Source of the DNA: an uncultured Bacilli bacterium
GTDB lineage: Bacteria; Bacillota_I; Bacilli_A; RF39; UBA660
DNA: 10,200 bases
Direction: 5' to 3'
Assembly (NCBI GenBank): GCA_944359595.1
Contig: CALVSV010000083.1
Location: 1-10,200 of the forward strand
The translations under genes and the position numbers were made by a program. Below are positions 1 through 5,933 of the stretch, one piece after another. The first letter of the stretch is position 1, and each line of letters starts with the position of its first letter. A model generated the notes under the pieces. That model was given only the letters and a program-made list of their open reading frames with translations, was not told where the DNA came from and did not search any database.

Positions 1-5
1 GTATT

Positions 6-464
6 ATGGGAAATACTTATACTTCACATGAACAAGGTACAGAGATGTCTTATGTTTCTAGATTGTCTCCTAAAAAAGCTTTTGCAGTTCAAGGAAGTAC
101 TAGAAACAACGTGGTTATTGGTCCTGATTCTATTAGTACTATCTTAGTAAGTTCTTGTGCAATGGGATTAGAACGTGCCAAAGAAGAAGAGGCAAAAATT
201 AATAAAAAACAATTGGAAAATGGGAAAAATCCACTTTCTTTAGTAAAGGAATTCACTTTTATTAGAGAAGGAAAAGAAGTTCATTATAATTTAGTAGATG
301 TAAGACAAATGTTGCCAAGTGGTGCGACAGTTGAACGTATCATCAATAAAAATGCAGAATTAAGTTTAAAATTAAATTTCTTGAATACTGTTATTAAAGC
401 TTATGATTCTCACTATAATAAGCCAATAGATGTTGTTACTAATATTAAAACATTAAAAAAATAA
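6..464 (+). CDS. Unrecognised conserved-looking protein, possibly 5'-partial
   Basis: I do not recognise this 152-residue protein. It has no signal peptide, membrane segment or obvious catalytic motif. It is mixed and soluble: a Ser/Thr-rich N-terminal third, a charged stretch around residues 60-75 (ERAKEEEAKINKKQ), then alternating hydrophobic segments and a Lys-rich end. The frame is open to the left edge, so the ATG at 6 may be internal and the gene may start outside the window. An alternative start is ATG at 45, preceded by AAGG at 34-37 with 7-base spacing. G+C is higher than in neighbouring genes (about a third in the stretch I counted), which could mean high expression or a different origin. 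The stop lies inside the 5' arm of a strong terminator, so this ends a transcript separate from proS. Confidence 0.7.
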   Translation: MGNTYTSHEQGTEMSYVSRLSPKKAFAVQGSTRNNVVIGPDSISTILVSSCAMGLERAKEEEAKINKKQLENGKNPLSLVKEFTFIREGKEVHYNLVDVRQMLPSGATVERIINKNAELSLKLNFLNTVIKAYDSHYNKPIDVVTNIKTLKK

Positions 465-516
465 TAATAAAAAGCGCAGCAGTTACATGTTTTAGCGCTT
501 TTTATTATTATTTTTT
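456..516 (+). terminator. Strong Rho-independent terminator after the first gene
   Basis: Two 22-base arms (456-477 and 495-516) are perfect reverse complements, with GCGC at the tip of the stem and a 17-base loop. The 3' arm ends in a T run. The A-rich foot of the 5' arm makes it able to work in both directions. The stop codon of the upstream gene (462-464) is within the 5' arm. Confidence 0.9.
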
Positions 517-535
517 CAATTAAACTATAATATAC

Positions 536-564
536 TTTAAAAATGTATAAATGTATTGTATAAT
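536..564 (+). promoter_or_regulatory. Probable SigA promoter of proS
   Basis: TTTAAA (536-541) and a perfect TATAAT (559-564) are separated by 17 bases, 20 bases upstream of the proS start codon. The -35 box matches the consensus at 4 of 6 positions. Confidence 0.6.
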
Positions 565-583
565 TTTAAGTGAGGTGGTTTAG

Positions 584-2257
584 ATGAAATTATCAGAAAG
601 TTTTTTCTATACACTACGTGAAGATAAAAACGATGAAGAAAGTGTTAGTGGTAATCTTTTAGTTAGAAGTGGAATGATAAAGAAAAATTCGAATGGTATA
701 TATATGATTATGCCATTAGGATATAAAGTTATTGAAAATATAAAAAAAATTATAAAAGAAGAAATGGATAAAACAGGTGCAAATGAACTATTGATGCCAT
801 CTTTAATACCAGAAGATGTATATATTGAAAGTGGTAGAAGAAATGTTTTTGGTGATGATATGTTTTCACTAAAAGATAGATATAATAGGAGATATGCACT
901 AGGACCAACTCATGAAGAGTTGTTTGTTGATGCAGCAAAATCAAAAATAAAATCTTATAAAGATATGCCTTTTAATATATATCAAATAGCTACTAAATAT
1001 CGAGATGAACCAAGACCTAGATTAGGACTTATTAGAGTACGTGAATTTATTATGAAAGATGCATATTCATTTGATACTGATTTAGATAATTTAGATAAAT
1101 CTTATAAGAAAATGTATGATGCATATAATAAAATATTTAGTAGGGTAGGATTAGATTATAGAATTGTTAGAGCTGATACTGGCGCAATGGGTGGGCTTTT
1201 ATCTGAAGAGTTTCAAGCAATTACAAATATAGGAGAAGATACATTAGTTATGTGTTCTAATTGCGATTTTGCATCGAACATAGAAATTTGTGAATGTATA
1301 ACACAAGATACTTGTAACGAATTAAAAAAAGAAAAACAAATTGTTGAAACACCCGATATTAAAACTATAGAAGAAGTATCTAATTATTTAAATATTGATA
1401 AGAGTAAATGTGTAAAAACATTAATTTATAAATTTAATAATGATTTTATAGCTTGCATGATTCGTGGTGATAGAGAAATTAACGAATTAAAATTACAAAA
1501 ATATTTGATGACTAATGAGGTTTTACTGGCTCAAGATGATGAAATAAATAAATTTAGTGTAAAAGGATATGTTGGACCCGAAAATCTAAATATTAAAATA
1601 ATAGTTGATAAAGAAGTATCGCTTATGAAAAATTTTGTGGTGGGTGCTAACAAGGAAAATTATCACTACATAAATTTTAATTTAGATGACATTAAAGAAT
1701 ATGAAGTTGTAGATATTAGAAATATTTCTGTTGATGATTTATGTCCTAAATGTCATAATAAATTAATATTTAAAAAAGGAATTGAGGTAGGTAATACATT
1801 TAAGTTAGGTACTAAATATTCTGAAAAATTGAATCTAGTATATTTGGATAAAGAAAATAAAAGACAAAATGTATATATGGGTTGTTATGGCATTGGAGTA
1901 GGTAGAATAATGGCAAGCGTTGTAGAACAAAACAATGATGAAAACGGTATTATTTGGCCATATTCTATAGCTCCATATAAAGTTTGTATAGTTGTTGTAA
2001 ATCCAAAAGATGAATTGCAAATAGAAAGTGCTGATAAAATATATCAAATATTAAAAAATAATAATATTGATACACTTATAGATGATAGAAATGAAAGAAT
2101 TGGTATTAAATTTAATGATATGGATTTAATAGGTATTCCTTATAGAGTTGTTGTTGGAAAAAATATTAATGATAATAAAATAGAAATTAAAAGACGTGAT
2201 AACGCCAATACAGAAATAATAAATGTTGATGAAATAATTAATAAAATTATGGGATAA
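584..2257 (+). CDS. proS: Proline--tRNA ligase (ProRS), bacterial type with editing domain
   Basis: Cytoplasmic class II synthetase that charges tRNA-Pro with proline. The 557 residues fit the usual 560-570 of the bacterial form. Motif 1 lies near residues 65-85. Motif 2 is at about 139-162, with YRDEPRPR followed by RVREFIMKDAYSF. A TGAMGGLLSEEF stretch at 199-210 corresponds to the family's GG..S.EF segment. An inserted YbaK-like editing domain, which in this family removes mischarged alanine, spans about 225-390; it has Cys pairs at both edges (CSNC 224-227, CPKC 387-390). Motif 3 is GCYGIGVGR (433-441). The last ~95 residues are the anticodon-binding domain. The start is set by GAGGTGG at 572-578, five bases upstream. 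It is monocistronic: promoter upstream, terminator overlapping its stop. Confidence 0.97.
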   Translation: MKLSESFFYTLREDKNDEESVSGNLLVRSGMIKKNSNGIYMIMPLGYKVIENIKKIIKEEMDKTGANELLMPSLIPEDVYIESGRRNVFGDDMFSLKDRYNRRYALGPTHEELFVDAAKSKIKSYKDMPFNIYQIATKYRDEPRPRLGLIRVREFIMKDAYSFDTDLDNLDKSYKKMYDAYNKIFSRVGLDYRIVRADTGAMGGLLSEEFQAITNIGEDTLVMCSNCDFASNIEICECITQDTCNELKKEKQIVETPDIKTIEEVSNYLNIDKSKCVKTLIYKFNNDFIACMIRGDREINELKLQKYLMTNEVLLAQDDEINKFSVKGYVGPENLNIKIIVDKEVSLMKNFVVGANKENYHYINFNLDDIKEYEVVDIRNISVDDLCPKCHNKLIFKKGIEVGNTFKLGTKYSEKLNLVYLDKENKRQNVYMGCYGIGVGRIMASVVEQNNDENGIIWPYSIAPYKVCIVVVNPKDELQIESADKIYQILKNNNIDTLIDDRNERIGIKFNDMDLIGIPYRVVVGKNINDNKIEIKRRDNANTEIINVDEIINKIMG

Positions 2258-2306
2258 GTTAGGTAAAATATGTTAATATAATTATTTTATTTACTTATCT
2301 TTTTTC
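2253..2306 (+). terminator. proS terminator
   Basis: GATAAGT (2253-2259) pairs with ACTTATC (2293-2299). Past a small internal loop, TAAAATA pairs with TATTTTA. A T tract follows at 2300-2305. The hairpin begins in the last codon of proS, and its 3' arm is shared with the -35 region of the cca promoter. Confidence 0.75.
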
Positions 2307-2318
2307 ATGTGATAAAAT
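2290..2318 (+). promoter_or_regulatory. Extended -10 promoter of cca
   Basis: TTTACT (2290-2295), a 17-base spacer, then TAAAAT (2313-2318) preceded by TGA, which gives the extended -10 TGn signature. Its -35 box lies inside the 3' arm of the proS terminator. Confidence 0.65.
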
Positions 2319-2334
2319 TATTTTGGTGAGTAAA

Positions 2335-3432
2335 ATGCTAGTAATTAGTAAAGAAATTTTAAAATGTTTAAATGATGCTGGATACAAAGCTTATATGGTA
2401 GGCGGAGTAGTAAGAGATTATCTGATGGGTGTTGATACTATTGATGTAGACATCTGTACTTCCGCAACTCCTAAACAAATATTAGAAGTTTTTCCAATGG
2501 CAATACCAGATGATGAATATGGATGTGTTAAATTAAATTATAAAGAAATTGATTTTGAAATAACAACTTTTAGAGTAGAAAAAAGGTATGAAGGTAGACA
2601 CCCTGTTGAAATTGAATATGTGGATTCACTTGAAAAAGATGTTTTAAGAAGAGATTTCACTATAAATACATTGTGTATGGATTGTGATGGAAACATTGTT
2701 GATGTACTAGGAGCAAAAAATGATTTAGATAAAAAAATACTTAAAAGTGTAGGAAATCCTAATAAAAAATTTATCGAAGATCCACTAAGAATTTTAAGAG
2801 GTATTAGATTTGCGTCGAATCTTAACTTAAAAATAGATAAACAAACACTTAAAGCCATGAAAAAAAATAAAAAAATGTTAAACGAAATATCATACAATAA
2901 AAAAAGAGAGGAACTAGATAAAATATTTTCTAGTAAAAAATGTAAAGATGCACTTAAACTAATTTCTAAATTAGGTATAGATAAAGAATTAAAATTTAAG
3001 AATATTAATAAAGTTAAATATAGTAACAACATATTAATAATTTGGGCACAACTTGATGTATTAGATGTATATCCATTTTCTAATAATGAAAAAGAACAAA
3101 TAGAAAAAATAAAGTATTTATTTGATAATAAAAAACTTATTACTGATAAATATACAATATATAATTATGATTTATATTTATTATGTAGTGTTGATAAAGC
3201 TATTAGTGGAAAAAATATTGATAAAATAAATAATATATATTCTAATTTAAATATTAAAAGTTCAAAAGATATAGATATATCTGTTAATGAAATTATTGAA
3301 TTAATAAATAGAGAAAAAGGACCATGGATTAAAGAAGTAATAAAAGATTTAGAAAAACAAATTATTAATAATAAATTAATAAACAATAAAGAAAATATAA
3401 AAGATTATTTAAGAAAAAGATATATTAAATAA
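2335..3432 (+). CDS. cca: CCA-adding tRNA nucleotidyltransferase
   Basis: Adds or repairs the 3' CCA of tRNAs. It belongs to the class II nucleotidyltransferase/poly(A) polymerase family. Numbering from the ATG at 2335 (365 residues): GGVVRD at 23-28, the metal-binding DVD at 37-39, RRDFTIN at 105-111, and the nucleotide-recognition segment EDPLRILRGIRF at 148-159. The C-terminal third is lysine- and asparagine-rich, diverged, and shows no HD phosphohydrolase domain. An upstream in-frame TTG at 2323 is less likely as the start, because it overlaps the GGTGAG ribosome-binding site (2325-2330) placed four bases before the ATG. With only this sequence I cannot separate a full CCA-adding enzyme from an A-adding one. 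No convincing U-rich terminator follows directly; the hairpin at 3538-3572 may serve. Confidence 0.93.
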   Translation: MLVISKEILKCLNDAGYKAYMVGGVVRDYLMGVDTIDVDICTSATPKQILEVFPMAIPDDEYGCVKLNYKEIDFEITTFRVEKRYEGRHPVEIEYVDSLEKDVLRRDFTINTLCMDCDGNIVDVLGAKNDLDKKILKSVGNPNKKFIEDPLRILRGIRFASNLNLKIDKQTLKAMKKNKKMLNEISYNKKREELDKIFSSKKCKDALKLISKLGIDKELKFKNINKVKYSNNILIIWAQLDVLDVYPFSNNEKEQIEKIKYLFDNKKLITDKYTIYNYDLYLLCSVDKAISGKNIDKINNIYSNLNIKSSKDIDISVNEIIELINREKGPWIKEVIKDLEKQIINNKLINNKENIKDYLRKRYIK

Positions 3433-3601
3433 TTGGTTATTTTTATCAACTTCCAATAACATTACAACACATAGTTTACCAAAAGGATATAGGACTAAAG
3501 GCTAAGAATGACTACAGCATATAGTTTATTTAATTAAAAGACTAGTAACTCTAATGCGGGGTTACTAGTCTTAGTTGGTAAAATTACATAGAAAAAGGGG
3601 A
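3433..3601. other. Non-coding stretch after cca, left of the inverted repeat
   Basis: No open frame of useful length. Besides the 3538-3572 stem-loop, it holds two imperfect 15-base direct repeats, ACAACACATAGTTTA (3464-3478) and ACAGCATATAGTTTA (3514-3528), 13 of 15 identical and 50 bases apart. I cannot assign either a function. Confidence 0.5.
3538..3572. other. Perfect 12-bp stem-loop in the cca/nuclease gap
   Basis: Arms 3538-3549 and 3561-3572 are perfect reverse complements (AAGACTAGTAAC on the left) around an 11-base loop, TCTAATGCGGG. No T run follows on either strand, so this is not a standard Rho-independent terminator. It could be an end-processing hairpin for the cca transcript, a protein-binding palindrome, or part of an element boundary. 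It lies 30 bases outside the left arm of the long inverted repeat. Confidence 0.75.
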
Positions 3602-3764
3602 TGAGTAGAAATGAATAATTTTTATTCAGCTCTTTTCTTTGTCTTTTTTTGTTTTGGAAAAAGGTGTAAATGTTAATAATTTTTTTTAATTTATTTTATA
3701 CTATTTTGTTTTTTTAGTTATTTTAATTTTGATTTTGTTGGTTATTTTAATTTAAAAATTAACA
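3602..3764 (+). repeat. Left arm of long inverted repeat around the DUF1016 gene
   Basis: Bases 3602-3715 are the reverse complement of 5153-5267 with a single difference: a C present only in the right arm, beside a T run. Similarity continues more loosely inward and ends in an identical 16-mer (3749-3764 against 5095-5110). Weaker similarity also extends some 15 bases outward. The arm carries a TGAATAA/TTATTCA hairpin (3613-3629) followed by a T-rich run, which may act as a weak terminator. It also carries a 21-codon frame at 3611-3676 starting MNNFYSALFFVFF. The near identity of non-coding DNA suggests a recent duplication, gene conversion, or a functional element end. Confidence 0.93.
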
Positions 3765-3799
3765 CAAAAGAAAAGATGATTTTGAAAGATAAATTCAAT

Positions 3800-3829
3800 T
3801 TAACAGCCAATGGTTAGCAATTCTATGGT
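3800..3829 (+). promoter_or_regulatory. Candidate promoter of the DUF1016 gene
   Basis: TTAACA (3800-3805, 5 of 6 to the -35 consensus), an 18-base spacer, and TATGGT (3824-3829, 4 of 6 to the -10). Transcription would start near 3836, placing the palindrome at 3847-3874 in the early leader. TATAGT at 3835-3840 is an alternative -10. Confidence 0.4.
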
Positions 3830-3846
3830 AAAATTATAGTTAGAAG

Positions 3847-3874
3847 GAATTAGTCAGACGCGTCTGACCAATTC
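3847..3874. promoter_or_regulatory. GC-rich palindrome in the DUF1016 leader (operator or RNA hairpin)
   Basis: The core GTCAGACGCGTCTGAC (3853-3868) is a perfect 16-base palindrome. After one mismatched pair, GAATT and AATTC extend it to 28 bases. It is strikingly G+C-rich for this DNA and ends three bases before the AAGGAGG ribosome-binding site (3878-3884). It could be an operator for a dimeric regulator, possibly the gene's own product, or a leader hairpin. No T run follows, so it is not a terminator. Confidence 0.8.
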
Positions 3875-3890
3875 AAAAAGGAGGAACAAA

Positions 3891-4898
3891 ATGCTAGAAA
3901 AAAATAATAAAATGATAAATGAAATTACAGAGTTAGTTACTAAAGTTAAAAGTGAGTTAGCAAATGAAATAAATAAATCAGTTGTATTTGTATATTGGAA
4001 TATTGGAAAAATTATTGTATCTAATGAAAGCGAATATAATAATAGACTAGAATATGGAAAAGAAGTTCTTAAAGGTTTGTCTGATGAACTTACTAAGTAT
4101 CTTGGAAAAGGATATTCAGTATCTAATTTAAAATATATGAGAATGTTTTATAAAGCATATCCTAACTTTGATGTAATATCTCCTAATCTTTCTTGGTCTC
4201 ACTATTTAGAACTAATGATTATTGAAGATAAAGATAAAAGAAACTTTTATGAAAAGGAATGTATTAATTCAAATTGGTCTGTTAGAGAATTAAGAAGACA
4301 ATTAGATACTTCGTTATTTGAAAGACTTTTATTATCAGATGGTAAAACTAATAAAGAAAAGGTATATGAGTTATCTACCAAAGGACAAGAATTAAATAAA
4401 CCCAGTGATATAATTAAACAACCGTATGTATTTGAATTCCTTGGTGTTAAAGAAAATAAACCTGTATTAGAAAAAGACTTAGAATATAAATTAATAAGAC
4501 ATATAGAAGATTTTCTTCTTGAATTAGGTAAAGGTTTTATGTTTGTTGGTAGTCAACAAAGGATAACTCTTAACAATACTGATTATTATGTGGATATGGT
4601 ATTTTATAATAAGTTTTTGAAATCTTATGTTTTAATAGATTTAAAGATGAATAAGTTAAAAGCTGAAAATTTAGGACAAATGAATTTGTATTTGAACTAT
4701 TATGAACAAGCAATAAATAGCGAAGACGATGGCAAACCAATAGGGATTATACTATGTGCTGAAAAAGATAAAGTAATGTTGGAATATGCTTTAGGTGGAT
4801 TATCTAATAATATCTTTGCTTCAACATATACTTATTATATTCCTAATAAAGAACAATTAATTAGTGAAGTAGAAAAAGTTTTAAACAATGAAAATTAA
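3891..4898 (+). CDS. DUF1016 / YhcG-type PD-(D/E)XK nuclease
   Basis: The 335 residues match the DUF1016 (YhcG) family: an N-terminal helical DUF1016_N part (about 10-160) with the family-typical VYWNIGK (34-40), GKGYSVSNLKYMRMFY (72-87) and WSHYLELMII segments, then a nuclease fold from about 175. Likely catalytic residues are Glu198 in the helix, Asp235 (YVDMVFY) and Asp250-Leu-Lys252 (VLIDLK), followed by the conserved LGQMNLYLNYYE. All look intact. The family is often found in mobile or defence regions; its target is not established. The start follows an excellent AAGGAGG with six-base spacing. The gene stands alone, is flanked by a long inverted repeat, and ends at a two-way terminator. 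No methyltransferase, transposase or specificity gene is nearby. Confidence 0.9.
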   Translation: MLEKNNKMINEITELVTKVKSELANEINKSVVFVYWNIGKIIVSNESEYNNRLEYGKEVLKGLSDELTKYLGKGYSVSNLKYMRMFYKAYPNFDVISPNLSWSHYLELMIIEDKDKRNFYEKECINSNWSVRELRRQLDTSLFERLLLSDGKTNKEKVYELSTKGQELNKPSDIIKQPYVFEFLGVKENKPVLEKDLEYKLIRHIEDFLLELGKGFMFVGSQQRITLNNTDYYVDMVFYNKFLKSYVLIDLKMNKLKAENLGQMNLYLNYYEQAINSEDDGKPIGIILCAEKDKVMLEYALGGLSNNIFASTYTYYIPNKEQLISEVEKVLNNEN

Positions 4899-4903
4899 GA
4901 AAA

Positions 4904-4945
4904 AAGATGATTATGAGCGTTAATGCTTGAAATCATCTTATTTTC
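4904..4945. terminator. Two-way terminator of the DUF1016 gene and a convergent gene remnant
   Basis: AAGATGATT (4904-4912) pairs with AATCATCTT (4931-4939), with a short inner AGC/GCT pairing. T-rich DNA follows the 3' arm on the plus strand, and the A run before the 5' arm gives a T tract on the minus strand. It can therefore end transcription from both sides, as expected between convergent genes. Confidence 0.75.
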
Positions 4946-5096
4946 TTGTGTTTTTCTTAAATAAACTTAATATTCTAGATTTAGGTTTAGAACTGATAAC
5001 AGATGTTGATTCAATGATTTGTGAATTACTATCATCTATTTGATTTTGTAAAGCATTTAAATAACTAGATACACTACTACTTCTTTCAACTAATTG
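4938..5096 (-). pseudogene. Start-less 3' end of an unidentified gene
   Basis: Read on the minus strand, 52 codons are open before a TAA that lies in the shared terminator. The frame contains no ATG, GTG or TTG and is closed on its upstream side by a TAA at 5097-5099, so it cannot be a complete gene. The peptide looks protein-like: a Ser/Gln-rich polar helix (SSYLNALQNQIDDSNSQ, residues 10-26) and a basic tail ending ILSLFKKNTRK. The frame begins at the inner edge of the right repeat arm, which suggests that the event creating the arm cut off the 5' part. I do not recognise the family. A chance open frame cannot be excluded. Confidence 0.5.
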
Positions 5097-5267
5097 TTAA
5101 TTTTTAAATTATATAAACCAAAAAACGAATAAAATTTCAAAATTATAATGACAAAAAAACAAAATAGTATAAAATAAATTAAAAAAAATTATTAACATTT
5201 ACACCTTTTTCCAAAACGAAAAAAAGACAAAGAAAAGAGCTGAATAAAAATTATTCATTTCTACTCA
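5095..5267 (-). repeat. Right arm of long inverted repeat, adjoining tRNA-Lys
   Basis: Reverse complement of 3602-3764, with a near-perfect outer part (5153-5267) and a looser inner part ending in a shared 16-mer (5095-5110). On the minus strand it begins 19 bases after the CCA of tRNA-Lys and contains that gene's terminator. It also holds a 19-codon frame (5258-5199, minus) reading MNNFYSALFFVFFSFWKKV, with AAGGAG ten bases upstream. The one-base difference from the left arm shifts the frame after the shared 13 residues. Confidence 0.93.
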
Positions 5268-5271
5268 GCTC
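5222..5271 (-). terminator. Terminator of tRNA-Lys
   Basis: On the minus strand GAGCTGA (5271-5265) can pair with TCAGCTC (5243-5237). A competing inner hairpin TGAATAA/TTATTCA (5257-5241) uses the same 3' arm. A T-rich run follows. In the left repeat copy the outer 5' arm is not conserved, but the inner hairpin is. Confidence 0.7.
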
Positions 5272-5285
5272 CTTGTTATATACAC

Positions 5286-5361
5286 TGGTGCTCCCGCAGG
5301 GGCTCGAACCCTGGACATTTCGATTAAGAGTCGACTACTCTACCAACTGAGTTACGGAAGC
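5286..5361 (-). tRNA. tRNA-Lys (anticodon CUU)
   Basis: The minus strand folds as a full 76-base cloverleaf with encoded CCA. The acceptor is GCTTCCG (5361-5355) with CGGGAGC (5296-5290), discriminator A at 5289. The D stem is ACTC/GAGT with loop AGTTGGTA. The anticodon loop CTCTTAA carries CTT, reading AAG codons. The T arm is CAGGG/CCCTG with loop TTCGAGC. There is one T-G pair in the acceptor and an apparent G27-A43 mismatch at the top of the anticodon stem. It is the only tRNA visible here and lies opposite to the neighbouring protein genes. tRNA genes are common integration sites, which fits the island beside it. Confidence 0.95.
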
Positions 5362-5375
5362 AAATTACAGAATTA

Positions 5376-5404
5376 ATTATAACATTAAATAGATATAAAT
5401 ACAA
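5376..5404 (-). promoter_or_regulatory. Promoter of tRNA-Lys
   Basis: On the minus strand TTGTAT (5404-5399), a 17-base spacer and a perfect TATAAT (5381-5376) with an extended -10 TGT just before it. The expected start is about 8 bases upstream of the tRNA 5' end. Confidence 0.75.
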
Positions 5405-5434
5405 TATGGTTTTTAAAATTTTTATTATAAGCTA

Positions 5435-5463
5435 TAGACTTTGATTATTTGTTTTGATACAAT
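5435..5463 (+). promoter_or_regulatory. Promoter of the PH-domain gene
   Basis: TAGACT (5435-5440), 17 bases, then TACAAT (5458-5463) preceded by TGA, an extended -10. It diverges from the tRNA-Lys promoter and lies 29 bases upstream of the start codon. Confidence 0.65.
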
Positions 5464-5492
5464 TATTATAGATTTTAATAGGGAGTGATTAC

Positions 5493-5888
5493 ATGGCATT
5501 TATTAAATTTAGACCTTTAACACCAGCTATGAACTTTAAAGAGATAATTGATGTTAAAACAATTGATAAAGAATTACTTGATTTGATTCAAAAAGAAGAA
5601 GAAATAGTATGTGCTTTTAAAGCGGTAAGAGACGTTGGTATACTAACTAATAAAAGAATTATATTAGAAGATAAAAAAGGCGCTCGTGGCTTTAGAAGAA
5701 AAATATACTCTATAATGTATTCTAGTGTATCTGATTACAGTTTAGATATAGAAAATATGAATGCAATTATAGAAATGAGTCTAGATAGTGGCTATAAAGT
5801 TATTTTAAGTTTTTATAAACCAATACCTCTTGATGATATGTTTAAAATATATAATTATATAAGTAGAAAAATACTAGATAAAAATTAG
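5493..5888 (+). CDS. Small bacterial PH-domain protein (bPH_1 type)
   Basis: A 131-residue soluble protein with no signal or membrane segment. The middle matches the bacterial pleckstrin-homology family bPH_1: EEEIVCAFKAVRDVGILTNK (about 35-54), then RIILEDKKG, the YSIMYSSVSDYSLD strand-turn-strand, and IIEMSLDSGYKVILSF, ending in a helix (DDMFKIYNYISRKIL). Family members are small cytosolic proteins of unknown role, some forming rings. The start is fixed by GGGAGTG at 5481-5487. The stop codon overlaps the -35 box of the next gene, and only 45 bases separate the two, so read-through into the rhodanese gene is likely. No function beyond the fold can be given. Confidence 0.85.
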   Translation: MAFIKFRPLTPAMNFKEIIDVKTIDKELLDLIQKEEEIVCAFKAVRDVGILTNKRIILEDKKGARGFRRKIYSIMYSSVSDYSLDIENMNAIIEMSLDSGYKVILSFYKPIPLDDMFKIYNYISRKILDKN

Positions 5889-5916
5889 ACAACATTTTAA
5901 TATATAATCATACAAT
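5886..5916 (+). promoter_or_regulatory. Possible internal promoter of the rhodanese gene
   Basis: TAGACA (5886-5891, overlapping the upstream stop) and TACAAT (5911-5916) with a long 19-base spacer. Weaker than the promoter at 5435-5463. Confidence 0.4.
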
Positions 5917-5933
5917 GTATTAGGGATGGTTTT

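Noticed and set aside
2538..3032. 164-codon open frame on the minus strand inside cca
   Set aside because: It is antisense to conserved cca motifs, is Leu/Ser/Phe-rich as expected from the complement of Lys/Asn/Asp codons, and has no ribosome-binding site.
3541..3592. Pieces resembling tRNA-Lys (GTAACTC, TTAGTTGGTA, TGCGGG) upstream of the left repeat arm
   Set aside because: The pieces are out of order relative to a tRNA, and most of the DNA is explained by the 12-bp stem-loop. No acceptor or T arm can be formed, so a tRNA remnant is not supported.
3597..5272. Target-site duplication around the inverted repeat
   Set aside because: The bases just outside the arms (GGGGA on the left, GCTCC on the right) are not direct repeats, so a standard transposition footprint is not supported.
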